Part shown: positions 8,054 through 17,129 of the stretch, piece by piece
Layout of the letters: each line of letters opens with the position of its first letter
Position numbering within the stretch: position 1 is the stretch's first letter
Assembly: GCA_016718565.1 (NCBI GenBank)
Contig: JADKCZ010000001.1
Location: 744,001-808,000 of the forward strand
Source: Anaeromyxobacter sp.
Lineage (GTDB): Bacteria > Myxococcota > Myxococcia > Myxococcales > Anaeromyxobacteraceae
Direction of reading: 5' to 3'
DNA: 64,000 bases
Program-made: the position numbers and the translations under genes
Notes under the pieces: model-generated
Seen by the model: the letters and a program-made list of their open reading frames with translations, nothing else
Databases searched by the model: none
Told to the model about the DNA's origin: nothing

Positions 8054-9324
8054 TCAGCGCCCCGGCGCGGGCGCGGGCGCGGCGAAGGTGAGGCGGGACG
8101 GCCAGCGGGCCGAGCGATGCACCTTGTGCTCCTGCGCCTGGAAGTCCTCGGGCCTGGCCCGGAAGAGGTCGGGCACCCAGGCCTGCGGGTTCCGGTCGTA
8201 GAGCGGGAACCAGCTGGCCTGCACCTGCACCATGACCCGGTGCCCCTTCTGGAAGACGTGGCTGCGGGTGTTGAGGTCCACCGTGACGGCCTCCGGCCGG
8301 CCCGGCACGAAGGGCTCGGGCCGCTCGAAGCTGCGGCGGTAGCGGGCGCGCAGGATCTCGCCGGCCACCATGAGCTGGTAGCCGGCCAGGGTGGGGTCGG
8401 CCTGCCCCTGCTCCGGCAGGACGTCGATGAGCTTCACCACCACGTCCAGGTCGGCGCCGCTGGTGGAGACGAAGAGGTGGGCCGCCAGCGGGCCGGCCAC
8501 CACCAGGTCCTCGGTGAGCGGGTCGGACTCGAAGGAGAGGACGTCGGGGCGCCCGTGGGCGAAGCGCTGGTCGGCCACCAGCCAGGTGGGCCAGGCCTCA
8601 TGGGTGATGGGGCGGGGCGCGTAGGGCACCGGCGCCGCCGCCAGTAGGCGTCGTAGGTCGGGTGGGCCAGGAAGTCGCTCCAGGTGGCCTTGGCGCCGTG
8701 GAAGTGGCGCGCGTCCACGTTGGCCAGCGGGCCGAGCGCCAGGTGCCACTCGAAGTCGTCGCGCCGGTCGCGCTCGAAGTCGGCGAACTCCTTGCCCGAC
8801 TCCATGACGTGCACGAACTCGATCATGGCGGCGGCGCGGAAGGCCCCCTGGTGGAAGTCGTCGTCCCCCATCCAGTTGTCGGCCGGGGTGGCCTGCGGCG
8901 AGTAGGCCCGCACCGCCGGGTGCGGCTCCAGCATGGCCACGGCGGTCAGCCGGCCGGGCGTGGAGACCCCCAGCATCCCGACCCGGCCGTTGCTGGGCAG
9001 GTGGGCCAGCAGCCAGTCCACCGTGTCCCAGGCGTCGGTGGCCTCGTCGGTGCTGCGCCGATCGCCCCGGTCGCGCGGGGCGTCGTCGCCGTAGGCGTAG
9101 CGCCCCTCCGAGCGGAAGCGGCCGCGGACCGACTGCACCGCCAGCAGGTAGCCGTCGCGCAGCATGGGCGCCAGCCAGGGGCCGGACAGGAAGTGGGTGT
9201 AGCCCTTGGCGTCCGGCTTGAAGCCGTAGGGGGTGCGGATGAGGAGGATAGGCAGCCTCTCCTTCACGCCGCGGGGCAGGTAGACCTCGGTCTGCAGCCG
9301 CACGCCGTCGCGCATGCGGACCAT
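8054..9324 (-). pseudogene. CocE/NonD-family alpha/beta hydrolase remnant (internal deletion plus frameshift)
   Basis: Two reading frames together give an incomplete CocE/NonD hydrolase. The first (from 9324) begins MVRMRDGVRLQTEVYLP and contains the serine-hydrolase core with VGMLGVSTPGRLTA where the nucleophile elbow (GxSxxG) should be, ending at HPTYDAYW near 8650. The second frame (to 8054) resumes at PVPYAPRPITHEAW and runs through the C-terminal jelly-roll (VVKLIDVLPEQ, VMVQVQASWFPLYDRNPQ). About 200 or more residues normally between these blocks are missing and the junction near 8630-8650 is out of frame. The usual signal peptide is absent. The gene is almost certainly non-functional. 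Confidence 0.85.
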
Positions 9325-9370
9325 GGCCTCCAGGTGGTGGTCACGCGCGCTCCTCGCGGCCGACGCCGCC

Positions 9371-11071
9371 TCACTCCAGGGTGAACCACTGCACCTCGAC
9401 GCGGCGGTTCTGGGTCCCGTCCTTGCCCACCGGCTCCTCCCAGCCGCGCCCCACCGTCTCCAGCCGCTTGGCGTCCAGCCTGGGGTGGCGCTTCACCAGC
9501 GCGTCGCGCACCCCCACCGCCCGCTGCCGCGACAGCTCCATGGCCTTGAGCGCCATGGCCTGCACCAGCTGCTCGCCCCCCTGCTGCCGGAAGTCCGCCA
9601 CCTTGGCGTCGTCGACGTGGCCGCGCAGCACCACCACCGAGCCCGGGCTCACCTGCAGGAACTGCTTCACGGCGTCGAGGTACTCGGCGTTCTTCGGCTC
9701 CTGCTCGTCGAGCCGGGAGGAGTTGGGCTCGAAGAAGAAGCGGATGTCCTTCTTGAGCAGCGGGTCGCCCTCCAGCGAGGCGCCGCCGCCGGTCTTGATG
9801 GGGGCGATGGCGATGCGCTGGTCGGCGAAGAGCCCCTCCTTGGCCAGCGCCTCGAGCGGCCCGAGGTCGAGGAAGCGGGCCCCGTCGGCCGGGTTCTTGA
9901 TGACGTCGCCGTAGGCCAGCACCGCCGACTGGTAGATGCCGCCGAAGGAGCCGGCCGAGTCGATGGTGCCGGCGAAGAAGGCGCGGTTCTCCGGCAGGTT
10001 GGCCAGGTGCACCCGGCCGAGCTCCTCGCTGGTGTCGGCCTCGGTCCACTTGAAGGCCCGGGCCACCACCGCCAGGTTGGCCTTGGGGTCGTCGCGCAGC
10101 CGGCGGTTGCCCTCCAGCAGGCCGTGCACCAGCCCCTTCACCAGCTTGGGGTGCTGCTCGGCGAAGCCCCGGTTGAGGGCCAGCACGTCGGCCACCACCA
10201 GCAGGTTCTTGTTGCTGACCAGCACCTTGGCCTTGCCCTGCGCCGCCTCCACCACCTCGTCGGTGCGGGGCGACCAGCCCATGCAGCCCACCAGGCGCCG
10301 CCGCCCGCCGGCCAGCTCGTGCTGGTAGGCGTCGCAGCCGGCGTTGGCGTCCTCGTAGAAGACCAGCCCCACCTCGCCCGGCTCGGGGCGCCCGTCGAGG
10401 TCGCGCAGCACCCGCACCTTCAGGCCGGCCTCGCGGGCCAGGAAGCGCAGGAAGAACTCCGCCTCGTTGAACTGCGAGGCGGCCACCACCTTGCCGGCCA
10501 GCTGGTTCACCGTGGCCACGCCCGAGTCCACCACCAGCATGTCGGCGCCGCGCGACCAGCCGATCTGCACCGGCACCACCGCCTGGAAGGCCCGCCCCTG
10601 CACGGCCAGCGCGTCGGCGGTGGTGGCGGTGGCGGCGAAGCGGCCGTTGTTGAGCTGGCTCCAGGTCTCCCCCTCGCCCACCGTGAGCTTCACCTGGAAG
10701 CCGTAGGTGCGGGCGAAGAAGGAGTCCGGGTTGGGCGCCAGGCCGCCGTTGGCCACGATCAGGCCGCCGTAGCCGGCGTACTCGGAGAGGTCGACCTCCA
10801 CCACGCCGTCGCGCACCAGGTAGGAGGCGGCGGCCGCCAGCGGGGGCGAGCCGGTGACCGGCTCGATGGGCTGCGGCACCTTGCCCTCGGGCGGCTTGAC
10901 GCCAGCGGGGGCGGCCGGGGCGGCGGCCGAGGTCCCGGCGCCCGCCCCCGGCGCCGGGGCGCGGCGCCAGAGCAGCCAGGCGCCCAGGCCCACCAGGGCC
11001 AGCGCCAGCAGCACGGTGAGGAGGGTCCCGGCGGCGGCGCCGCGGGGCCTGCGGAGGCGGGTGGGGGTCAT
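9371..11071 (-). CDS. Substrate-binding (PBP-like)/OmpA domain fusion, membrane-anchored
   Basis: 566 residues, ATG overlapping the preceding stop (ATGA). An N-terminal transmembrane helix (about 16-36) and a Pro/Ala linker lead into a periplasmic binding-protein domain of the NMT1/phosphate-SBP type (about 95-420: YGGLIVANGGLAPN, a two-lobe alpha/beta pattern). A C-terminal OmpA-like peptidoglycan-binding domain follows (about 430-566: IRFFFEPNSSRLD, RGHVDD, SRQRAVGVRDAL, VGRGWEEP, NRRVEV). The OmpA part should hold the protein to the cell wall while the SBP part senses or binds a ligand. It closes the PspA/AAA+ cluster, so an envelope-stress role is inferred. Confidence 0.85.
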   Translation of the reverse strand: MTPTRLRRPRGAAAGTLLTVLLALALVGLGAWLLWRRAPAPGAGAGTSAAAPAAPAGVKPPEGKVPQPIEPVTGSPPLAAAASYLVRDGVVEVDLSEYAGYGGLIVANGGLAPNPDSFFARTYGFQVKLTVGEGETWSQLNNGRFAATATTADALAVQGRAFQAVVPVQIGWSRGADMLVVDSGVATVNQLAGKVVAASQFNEAEFFLRFLAREAGLKVRVLRDLDGRPEPGEVGLVFYEDANAGCDAYQHELAGGRRRLVGCMGWSPRTDEVVEAAQGKAKVLVSNKNLLVVADVLALNRGFAEQHPKLVKGLVHGLLEGNRRLRDDPKANLAVVARAFKWTEADTSEELGRVHLANLPENRAFFAGTIDSAGSFGGIYQSAVLAYGDVIKNPADGARFLDLGPLEALAKEGLFADQRIAIAPIKTGGGASLEGDPLLKKDIRFFFEPNSSRLDEQEPKNAEYLDAVKQFLQVSPGSVVVLRGHVDDAKVADFRQQGGEQLVQAMALKAMELSRQRAVGVRDALVKRHPRLDAKRLETVGRGWEEPVGKDGTQNRRVEVQWFTLE

Positions 11072-11925
11072 GCCGATGCTCCCGTGCTGGTGGAGGTGCG
11101 CCGCCTGGAGCGGCCCAGCAGGGAGCTGGGCGGCGGGGCGGTCAGGTCGTCGAGGCCGCCCAGCAGCTCCTGCTGGTCGGAGAGCCAGCGGCTGGCGTCG
11201 TCGAGGGAGGCGGAGAGCGAGTCCACCGAGGAGGCCACGCCGGCCTCGTCGGTGGCCAGCAGCACCTGCTCGCGCACCAGCGAGACCTGCTGGCGGATCC
11301 GCTCCAGCTCGGCCTGGACGCGCTCGCGCCGGCGCGCCGCCTCGGCGTGGGCCTCGCGCCGCTGGCCGATCACCTCGGCCTGCTGCGCCAGGGTGCGCTG
11401 CAGCTCCTCGGGCAGGCCGGGCGCGGCCAGCCGCGTGGCCAGCGCCGCCGCCTGGGCCTCGAGCGCCCCGGCCTCGGCCGCGCCGCCGGCCATGACCCGC
11501 TCCAGCGCCTCGCGGGCGGCCAGCAGCCGCAGGTGCATCCAGGCCAGCCGGGCCAGCCCGTCGGCGTGGGTCGAGGTGGCGCCGCGCTGCGCCAGCGTCT
11601 CCAGGATCTCGTCGCAGCGGGCCTCCAGCGCGGCCTGCGCCTCCTGGTCCACCCGGGCCAGGCGCGCCCAGACCGCCTGGTGGCGCTGGTCGCGCTGGCC
11701 GGCCTGGCGGTCGTCGCCGCGGGCGCCGTCCACCACGGCCCGGAAGCGGGGGCTGGCGGAGAGCGCCAGCAGGTAGGCCACCTCCAGCCCGGCGCCGATG
11801 AGCAGGAAGGCGGGGTCGAGGAGCGCGCCCAGGGCGGCGAAGGCGGCCAGCCCGAACAGGTTGGGGGGCACCGGCATGCCGAAGGGGCGGGCCCAGAAGG
11901 CGGCCCAGACGTGGCGGGCGCTCAT
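11068..11925 (-). CDS. Membrane coiled-coil protein of the PspA/AAA+ cluster
   Basis: 285 residues, ATG overlapping the AAA+ gene stop and itself overlapping the next gene. A hydrophobic N-terminal region (about 10-55: MPVPPNLFGLAAFAALGALL and LIGAGLEVAYLLALS) forms one or two membrane segments. It is followed by a long Arg/Glu/Ala-rich region (about 65-255) predicted to be mostly coiled coil. The C-terminus is short and basic (SLLGRSRRRTSTST). No catalytic motif was recognised. Its position between an AAA+ ATPase and an SBP-OmpA protein suggests a membrane anchor or adaptor that links cytoplasmic PspA/ATPase activity to the periplasmic sensor. I do not recognise the family. Confidence 0.75.
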   Translation of the reverse strand: MSARHVWAAFWARPFGMPVPPNLFGLAAFAALGALLDPAFLLIGAGLEVAYLLALSASPRFRAVVDGARGDDRQAGQRDQRHQAVWARLARVDQEAQAALEARCDEILETLAQRGATSTHADGLARLAWMHLRLLAAREALERVMAGGAAEAGALEAQAAALATRLAAPGLPEELQRTLAQQAEVIGQRREAHAEAARRRERVQAELERIRQQVSLVREQVLLATDEAGVASSVDSLSASLDDASRWLSDQQELLGGLDDLTAPPPSSLLGRSRRRTSTSTGASA

Positions 11926-13598
11926 GGGCCGGCCCGCTCCCCGCCGGCCCGCTCCGGCCCGGCCAGGTGGCGGAAGGCCGGGGCCACGAAGGCCAGGTCG
12001 GTGGCCTCGCGCACCGCCAGCCGCATCTGGAACTCCATGACGTCGGGCGGCACCGGGCCCTGGTAGCCGTCGAGGCAGCGGCGCACCGCCTCCAGCGGCG
12101 CCAGGCCGGCGGTGCGCACCAGCCGGTAGGCCTTGACCGAGAGCGCCTCGGCGGCGCCCGGGGTGAGCAGGAGCGGCGGCCCCAGCGGGACGAGCTCGAG
12201 CGCCGGCACCACCAGCTCCATGCGCGCCAGCAGCGCCGAGAGCAGGGCCGCGCTCTCCTCCACCGTGGCGGTGGGCAGGATGGGCACCTTCACGTCCACC
12301 CGGCCGGGCCGCTTCAGGTCCACCTCGATGAGGTCCGGGCGCGACGAGGCCAGCACCCACATGACGCGGCCGCGGTTGGTGGAGTCGCTCATCTCCTGCG
12401 CCACCATCGAGTAGAGCCGCCCGCCCAGGCCGCCGTCGCCGCCGCCCGACTCGCGCCGTCCCAGCGCCTGGTCGGCCTCGTCCACGAAGACGATGCAGCG
12501 CCCCAGCGCCCGCACCAGCCGGAAGATCTTCTCCAGGTTCCCCTCGGAGGAGCCCACCCAGCGGTCGCGGAAGTTCTTCAGCTTCACCACCGGCGCGCCG
12601 GCCTCGCCGGCCAGGCACTCCACCAGGAAGGTCTTGCCGGTGCCCACCGGCCCGCACACCAGGTAGCCCATGGGCAGGGCGCGCAGGTCGCCGGCCCGCC
12701 ACAGCGCCACGTCCTGCCGCAGCCAGGCCTTGAGGGCCTCCTGCCCGTGGTAGTCGGCGAAGGTGCGGCGCGGCTCGATGAACTCCACCAGGCCGGCCGA
12801 GTCGCGCTCCACCAGCTGCTTCTTCACCTGGGCCTGGTCGGCCGGGCGCAGCGGGCGCTGCTGGTGGGCCCGGGTCTTGACCAGGCTCTCCAGCGCCGAG
12901 ATGGAGACCCCCACGAAGGCGGCCGCCGCGGCGCCGGCCTCCCCGCTCTCCGCGTCGAAGGCCGCCGGGTGCTCGCGGCGGAGCTGCACCAGCGCCTGCA
13001 GCAGCGGCGGCGCGTCGGGCAGCGGCACCCGCAGCCTCGCCACCCGCGGGTTGCCGGAGATCAGCGGGTGCAGGTCGTTGAGCGTGTCGGCCAGCAGGAA
13101 GGAGGCGAAGGGGACGTCGGCGAAGGGGGCCTCGCCGGCCCAGTCGCGCACCAGCGAGACCAGGCTGCCCTGCTGGTGGCCGCCGTCGTCGCCGGCCGGG
13201 AGGATGCGGTCGGCGCCGCGCAGGATGCAGGCCACCGAGCGCTTCTCCGGGCGCCCCAGCGCCCGCAGGTTGGCCAGGTAGCGCACCCAGCGCCCCACCA
13301 GCTCCACCGCCTCGAGCGGCTCGCGCGGCAGCGGACCGGCCTTCTCGCCGCCGCGCCAGGCCTCCACCGCCTCGGCGCCGCGGGCCACCCTGAGGCCGTT
13401 GCCCAGGTCGAAGACGAAGACCACGTCGAAGCCGGAGAGCAGCTCCTCCTCCAGCCAGCGGTGCAGGGTGACCAGCCGCCCCTCCACGGGCAGCCGGTCG
13501 GCCACGTTGCCGTGCAGGACGAACTGGCCGTGGGCGCCGCTCTCGTAGGCCAGCACGAGCTCGGCGGCCCAGGCGGGCGCGCTCGGCGGGAGGGGCAT
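11922..13598 (-). CDS. AAA+ ATPase (Ycf46/Vps4-like layout) of the PspA cluster
   Basis: 558 residues. The N-terminal half (about 1-260) is an AAA-like fold without a P-loop (FVLHGNVADRLP start). The C-terminal half is an active-looking AAA+ module: Walker A GPVGTGKT near residue 315, Walker B CIVFVDEAD near 367, and an arginine-finger segment DLKRPGRVDVKVP near 430. Ycf46-type proteins likewise pair a dead and a live AAA domain. Five bases separate it from the upstream pspA-like gene, so co-translation is likely. A plausible role is remodelling PspA (ESCRT-III-like) polymers, as Vps4 does for ESCRT-III in eukaryotes. This is inference from pairing, not family knowledge. Confidence 0.85.
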   Translation of the reverse strand: MPLPPSAPAWAAELVLAYESGAHGQFVLHGNVADRLPVEGRLVTLHRWLEEELLSGFDVVFVFDLGNGLRVARGAEAVEAWRGGEKAGPLPREPLEAVELVGRWVRYLANLRALGRPEKRSVACILRGADRILPAGDDGGHQQGSLVSLVRDWAGEAPFADVPFASFLLADTLNDLHPLISGNPRVARLRVPLPDAPPLLQALVQLRREHPAAFDAESGEAGAAAAAFVGVSISALESLVKTRAHQQRPLRPADQAQVKKQLVERDSAGLVEFIEPRRTFADYHGQEALKAWLRQDVALWRAGDLRALPMGYLVCGPVGTGKTFLVECLAGEAGAPVVKLKNFRDRWVGSSEGNLEKIFRLVRALGRCIVFVDEADQALGRRESGGGDGGLGGRLYSMVAQEMSDSTNRGRVMWVLASSRPDLIEVDLKRPGRVDVKVPILPTATVEESAALLSALLARMELVVPALELVPLGPPLLLTPGAAEALSVKAYRLVRTAGLAPLEAVRRCLDGYQGPVPPDVMEFQMRLAVREATDLAFVAPAFRHLAGPERAGGERAGP

Positions 13599-13603
13599 GT
13601 GGC

Positions 13604-14365
13604 TCAGCCCTCCTTGCTTCCCTCGGACTCCGAGGCCTTGGCCGCGCCCATGGCCCGCTCGGCCGGCGCCGCCGGCGCCGCGCCGCCGAGCGTGATGCCC
13701 TCCTTGGCGGCGAAGTCGGCCAGCGCCTGGTCGGCCAGGGCGGTCAGCTCGGCCTCCTTGACGTTCACGTCGGTCATGTCGAGCGAGTCCTTGGCCACGC
13801 GGGCCCGGCCGGCCGCCTTGGTGCGCTCGTCCTCCACCATCTCGTGCAGCCGCCCGATGGTGTCGCCCGAGCCGCCGATCTCGCTCACCATGCCGGCCGC
13901 CATCTCGTGCATCTCCGCCATGGCCTGCTTCATGCGCATGTCGGTGATGGCGCCCTTCAGCCCCTCGATCTTGGCGCGGGCCGAGGCCACCGCCACGTCG
14001 CGGGCCTTGACCAGGTTCTTGTAGGTCTCCTCGGCCTGGGCCAGCTGGCGCCGGTTCTCCTCCAGGTCGCGCTCCACCGTCTGCAGCCGCACGGCGTACT
14101 GCCCGGCGGCGTTGCGGTTGCCGGCCCTGAGGTGGGCGGTGGTCTTGGCCTTCAGGTCGCGCTGCTCGGCCTCCTGCTTGCGCACCTGCGCCATGATCCG
14201 CTCGCACAGCCCGGCGTGGGTGGCCAGCCCCTGGTTGAAGGAGCCCACCTGCTTGCGCAGGTTCTCGGCCTCCAGCTGCAGCAGGGCCTCGGGGTTGCGC
14301 TTCTCGAGGTCCGTCACGAACAGGTTCGCGAAGGCCTGCAGCAGGTTCGCCAGTCGTCGCCACAT
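13604..14365 (-). CDS. pspA: PspA/IM30 family protein
   Basis: 253 residues, ATG at 14365 with AGGAGG nine bases upstream. It is almost entirely charged alpha-helix: an amphipathic start (MWRRLANLLQAFANLFVTDLEKRNPE), a long helical hairpin (about 30-190), then a flexible Ala/Pro/Glu tail. This is the PspA/IM30/Vipp1 fold, related to ESCRT-III. Such proteins bind stressed inner membrane and form rods or rings. It is the first gene of a four-gene minus-strand cluster. No classic sigma-54 site or pspF gene is visible; a weak CATACT-like -10 lies about 60 bases upstream. Confidence 0.85.
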   Translation of the reverse strand: MWRRLANLLQAFANLFVTDLEKRNPEALLQLEAENLRKQVGSFNQGLATHAGLCERIMAQVRKQEAEQRDLKAKTTAHLRAGNRNAAGQYAVRLQTVERDLEENRRQLAQAEETYKNLVKARDVAVASARAKIEGLKGAITDMRMKQAMAEMHEMAAGMVSEIGGSGDTIGRLHEMVEDERTKAAGRARVAKDSLDMTDVNVKEAELTALADQALADFAAKEGITLGGAAPAAPAERAMGAAKASESEGSKEG

Positions 14366-14480
14366 CGGGTGCGCCCTCCTCGGCGTGGCCGGCCCGAGAC
14401 GGGCCGTCCCACGAAGGCGCACAGTATGGGACCGGCGGGCCTCCGCCGCCACCATGAGGTGTCGGGCGCCCCGGGCCCGG

Positions 14481-15062
14481 CTACCTCGGGGGGGCGGGCG
14501 CCAGCACCTCGGCCATGGTCAGCAGGGCCGGCTCGAGGTCGGCGCCCTCGGCCTGGGCCGAGGCCAGGTTGACCAGCACCCCGGCCCGGGCCCCGCGCAG
14601 CACCAGCCCCACCGAGACGCAGCGCTCCACCGCCTCGCGGCTCCCGGCCAGCGAGAGCACCCGGGCGGCGCGGGCGGCCCGGCACAGCGCCGCCGGGTCG
14701 CCGGCCGCCTGGCCCAGCACCAGCACCGCGCTGGCGCGCACCAGGCGGAGCTCCTCCGCCAGCCCCTCGCCGGAGGCCGACACGGCCACCCAGCGCACCG
14801 GCAGCCCGGCCACGGTGAACTGCAGCGCCGCCCGGTCCAGCGCCGCGGCCACGGCGGCGCGGCGCGCCTGGCCGGCCCGGTCGTCGGGCAGGGAGGCCAG
14901 CGCCACCGTGACCGCGTCGACGGCGCGCGCCGTCACCTGGCGGTCGTAGGCCAGGACGCGCAGGAGGAGCAGGGCCTCGCCCGACGGCGACAGCGCCTCC
15001 TCCGCGGCGGCGGGGAGGGCCACGGTGGCTGCCAGCAGGCAGGCGACCAGGCGCGGGCGCAC
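14481..15062 (-). CDS. YfiR/DUF4154 family periplasmic protein
   Basis: 193 residues, GTG start three bases after the TonB-receptor stop, with a signal peptide ending at LPAAAEE. The mature part has the YfiR (DUF4154) pattern: LLLRVLAYDRQVTARAVDAVTVALAS near residue 35-60, PVRWVAVSASGEGL, an internal SAVLVLG strand and VLSLAGS. YfiR-type proteins are periplasmic and, in Pseudomonas, control the diguanylate cyclase YfiN. Here no GGDEF gene is adjacent. The partners are a TonB-dependent receptor and a hybrid histidine kinase, suggesting a periplasmic relay between receptor and kinase. Confidence 0.8.
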   Translation of the reverse strand: MRPRLVACLLAATVALPAAAEEALSPSGEALLLLRVLAYDRQVTARAVDAVTVALASLPDDRAGQARRAAVAAALDRAALQFTVAGLPVRWVAVSASGEGLAEELRLVRASAVLVLGQAAGDPAALCRAARAARVLSLAGSREAVERCVSVGLVLRGARAGVLVNLASAQAEGADLEPALLTMAEVLAPAPPR

Positions 15063-15065
15063 GGC

Positions 15066-17129
15066 TCAGTCCCAGCGCCAGCGTAGCGAGAGCACGAAGG
15101 TGCGCGGCGTCGCCGGCAGCTCGCTCACCGGGGCGAAGTCGCCCGGCAGCGGGTCGGGGGCCGCGCCGGAGAGGAGGTTGGCGGCCCGGAGCTGCAGCGT
15201 CAGCCCGTCCGCGCCGGGCACCTCCAGGTTGGCGCCGAGGTCGAGCAGGCCGGCGGCCGGCACCCGCGGCCGCGCCCCCGGGTTGCCCGGGTCCTTGGCC
15301 CGGCTGGAGATCAGGCTGGCGCGGGCCACCAGCTGCAGCGGCTCCCACGGCGTGCGCACCTCCAGCGTGCCGCCGGCGGTGAGCGCGGGGAAGTTGACGG
15401 TCGCCGCGCCGGCCCGCTGCCAGGAGAGGCCGGCGCTGGCGCGCAGGCGACGGCCCAGGCTCACCTCGCCGGAGAGCTCCGCGCCGAGGGTGTCCAGGTG
15501 CTCCACGTTCCGGGCCTGCTGGCGCCAGTCGGAGGGCACCGCCGGGTCCGGCGGGCCCGGCAGGCCCGGCGCCGCCACGGTGACGAACTGGATGAGGTTG
15601 CCGTACCTGGAGCCGAAGAGGGTGGCGGTGACCGAGACGTGCCGGCCCTGCCGGTGGGTCCAGGCCAGCTCCAGCGACCGGACCGTCTCGGGGCGCAGCG
15701 CCGGGTTGGGCAGGTAGTCGGTGCCGTCCTCGAAGAAGGCCTCCGAGACGGAGGGCGGGCGGAAGCCGGTGGAGGCCACCACCTTCAGCACGTCGGCCGG
15801 TCGCGGCGTCCAGACCGCCGCCAGCTTGGGGGAGAAGCGGCCGCCGAAGATCGAGTTGTGGGCCGCGGTGACCCCGGCGTGGAGCCGCAGGTGGCCGGGC
15901 AGGTCGTGCTCGGCCAGGAGGTAGAGGTGCGCGGCGGTGAAGGCCTGGCGCAGGTCGGGCGAGCCGACGGTGGGGTCGGCCGGGGCGTAGGCCTGCTGCC
16001 GGGTGGCGTGGTGCTGCAAGGAGCCGCCGGCCACCAGCAGGGTGCTGCCCCGGGGGCGCCAGCTGGCCCGCACCTCCGCCGTGCCCCACCGATCGCTGCC
16101 GACGTCCTGGTAGGCGCCGGATCCCTCGGGCGGCGGCGCGTAGGCGTAGCGGTCGCGGAAGGCGTAGTCGTCGTAGGCGGCGCGCACCAGCAGCGCCAGG
16201 CGCGGCGCCGGCGCCCACTGCGCCGAGCCGTCGAGGGAGCAGGTGCGCACGCGCACCCAGCTCCCCCGGTCCCCCACCAGCCCCTCGTAGGGCGCGGTGG
16301 GGAGCCGGTGGAAGGCGTCGGCGCAGGCGGCGGTCACGGTGAGCGCCCGCCAGGCCACCCGCAGGTGGCCCGCCAGGGCCCCGGCGCCGTCGGCCCCGGT
16401 CACCACCCCGCCCGGCGGCGCCGGGCGCGCCGCGCCGGCCGCTAGCTCGGGGAAGGTCCAGGTGAGGGCGCGGCCGCCCGAGGCCGAGACGGCGCCGGCC
16501 AGGCTGGCCTCGCCGACCTGCCCCAGCAGCAGGGCCGAGCCCTCGCCGCCCACCAGGCGACCCTGGGCGGTCTCCAGGCCAGCCTGCAGCTCGCCGCCCC
16601 GCCCCTGGCGGCGCGTCACCACGTTGATGACGCCCAGGAAGGCGGTGGGCCCGTAGACGGCGCCCACCGGCCCCTTCACCACCTCGATCCGCTCCACCGC
16701 CACCAGCGGCACCGGCAGGTCGCGGTCCAGGTAGGACTGGCCCAGCGCCAGGCCGTTGTTGAGGGGGTGGCCGTCCACCAGCACCAGGAGGCGGGTGGTC
16801 CAGTCGAGCAGCGGCCCGACGCCGCGCACGCCCACCATCTGGAACAGGTCGTCGCGGTAGGTGAAGAGCCCGGGGACGCCGCGCAGCGCCTCGGCCAGGG
16901 TGCGGGCGCCGTGGGCGCGCAGCACCTCGCCCGGGATCACCACCACCGAGGCGGCGGCCTCGGCGGCCTGCTCCTCGTGCAGGGCCGCGGCCTCCACCGA
17001 CGGGTCGAGCAGCGCCTCCAGCGGGATGTCGCCCAGGTCGGAGGCGGCGCCCGGCACCTCGGCCCTGGCCACGGCCGGCGCCAGCAGGAGGACCGCCGCC
17101 AGGGTGGTGCACCGCAGCTCAGGTCTCAC
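15066..17129 (-). CDS. TonB-dependent outer-membrane receptor
   Basis: 687 residues. The GTG at 17129 lies inside the end of the kinase gene and is followed by a signal peptide (LAAVLLLAPAVARAE). The plug domain (about 60-180) has typical features: SVVVIPGEVLRAHGARTL, ALRGVPGLFTYRD, RGVGP, LVLVDGHPLNNG and VERIEVVKGPVGAVYG. A 22-strand-type beta barrel follows, ending FVLSLRWRWD. The substrate is unknown; no siderophore, vitamin B12 or sugar genes are adjacent. The gene sits between the kinase and the YfiR-like gene on the same strand, which suggests that ligand uptake is coupled to signalling. Confidence 0.92.
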   Translation of the reverse strand: MRPELRCTTLAAVLLLAPAVARAEVPGAASDLGDIPLEALLDPSVEAAALHEEQAAEAAASVVVIPGEVLRAHGARTLAEALRGVPGLFTYRDDLFQMVGVRGVGPLLDWTTRLLVLVDGHPLNNGLALGQSYLDRDLPVPLVAVERIEVVKGPVGAVYGPTAFLGVINVVTRRQGRGGELQAGLETAQGRLVGGEGSALLLGQVGEASLAGAVSASGGRALTWTFPELAAGAARPAPPGGVVTGADGAGALAGHLRVAWRALTVTAACADAFHRLPTAPYEGLVGDRGSWVRVRTCSLDGSAQWAPAPRLALLVRAAYDDYAFRDRYAYAPPPEGSGAYQDVGSDRWGTAEVRASWRPRGSTLLVAGGSLQHHATRQQAYAPADPTVGSPDLRQAFTAAHLYLLAEHDLPGHLRLHAGVTAAHNSIFGGRFSPKLAAVWTPRPADVLKVVASTGFRPPSVSEAFFEDGTDYLPNPALRPETVRSLELAWTHRQGRHVSVTATLFGSRYGNLIQFVTVAAPGLPGPPDPAVPSDWRQQARNVEHLDTLGAELSGEVSLGRRLRASAGLSWQRAGAATVNFPALTAGGTLEVRTPWEPLQLVARASLISSRAKDPGNPGARPRVPAAGLLDLGANLEVPGADGLTLQLRAANLLSGAAPDPLPGDFAPVSELPATPRTFVLSLRWRWD

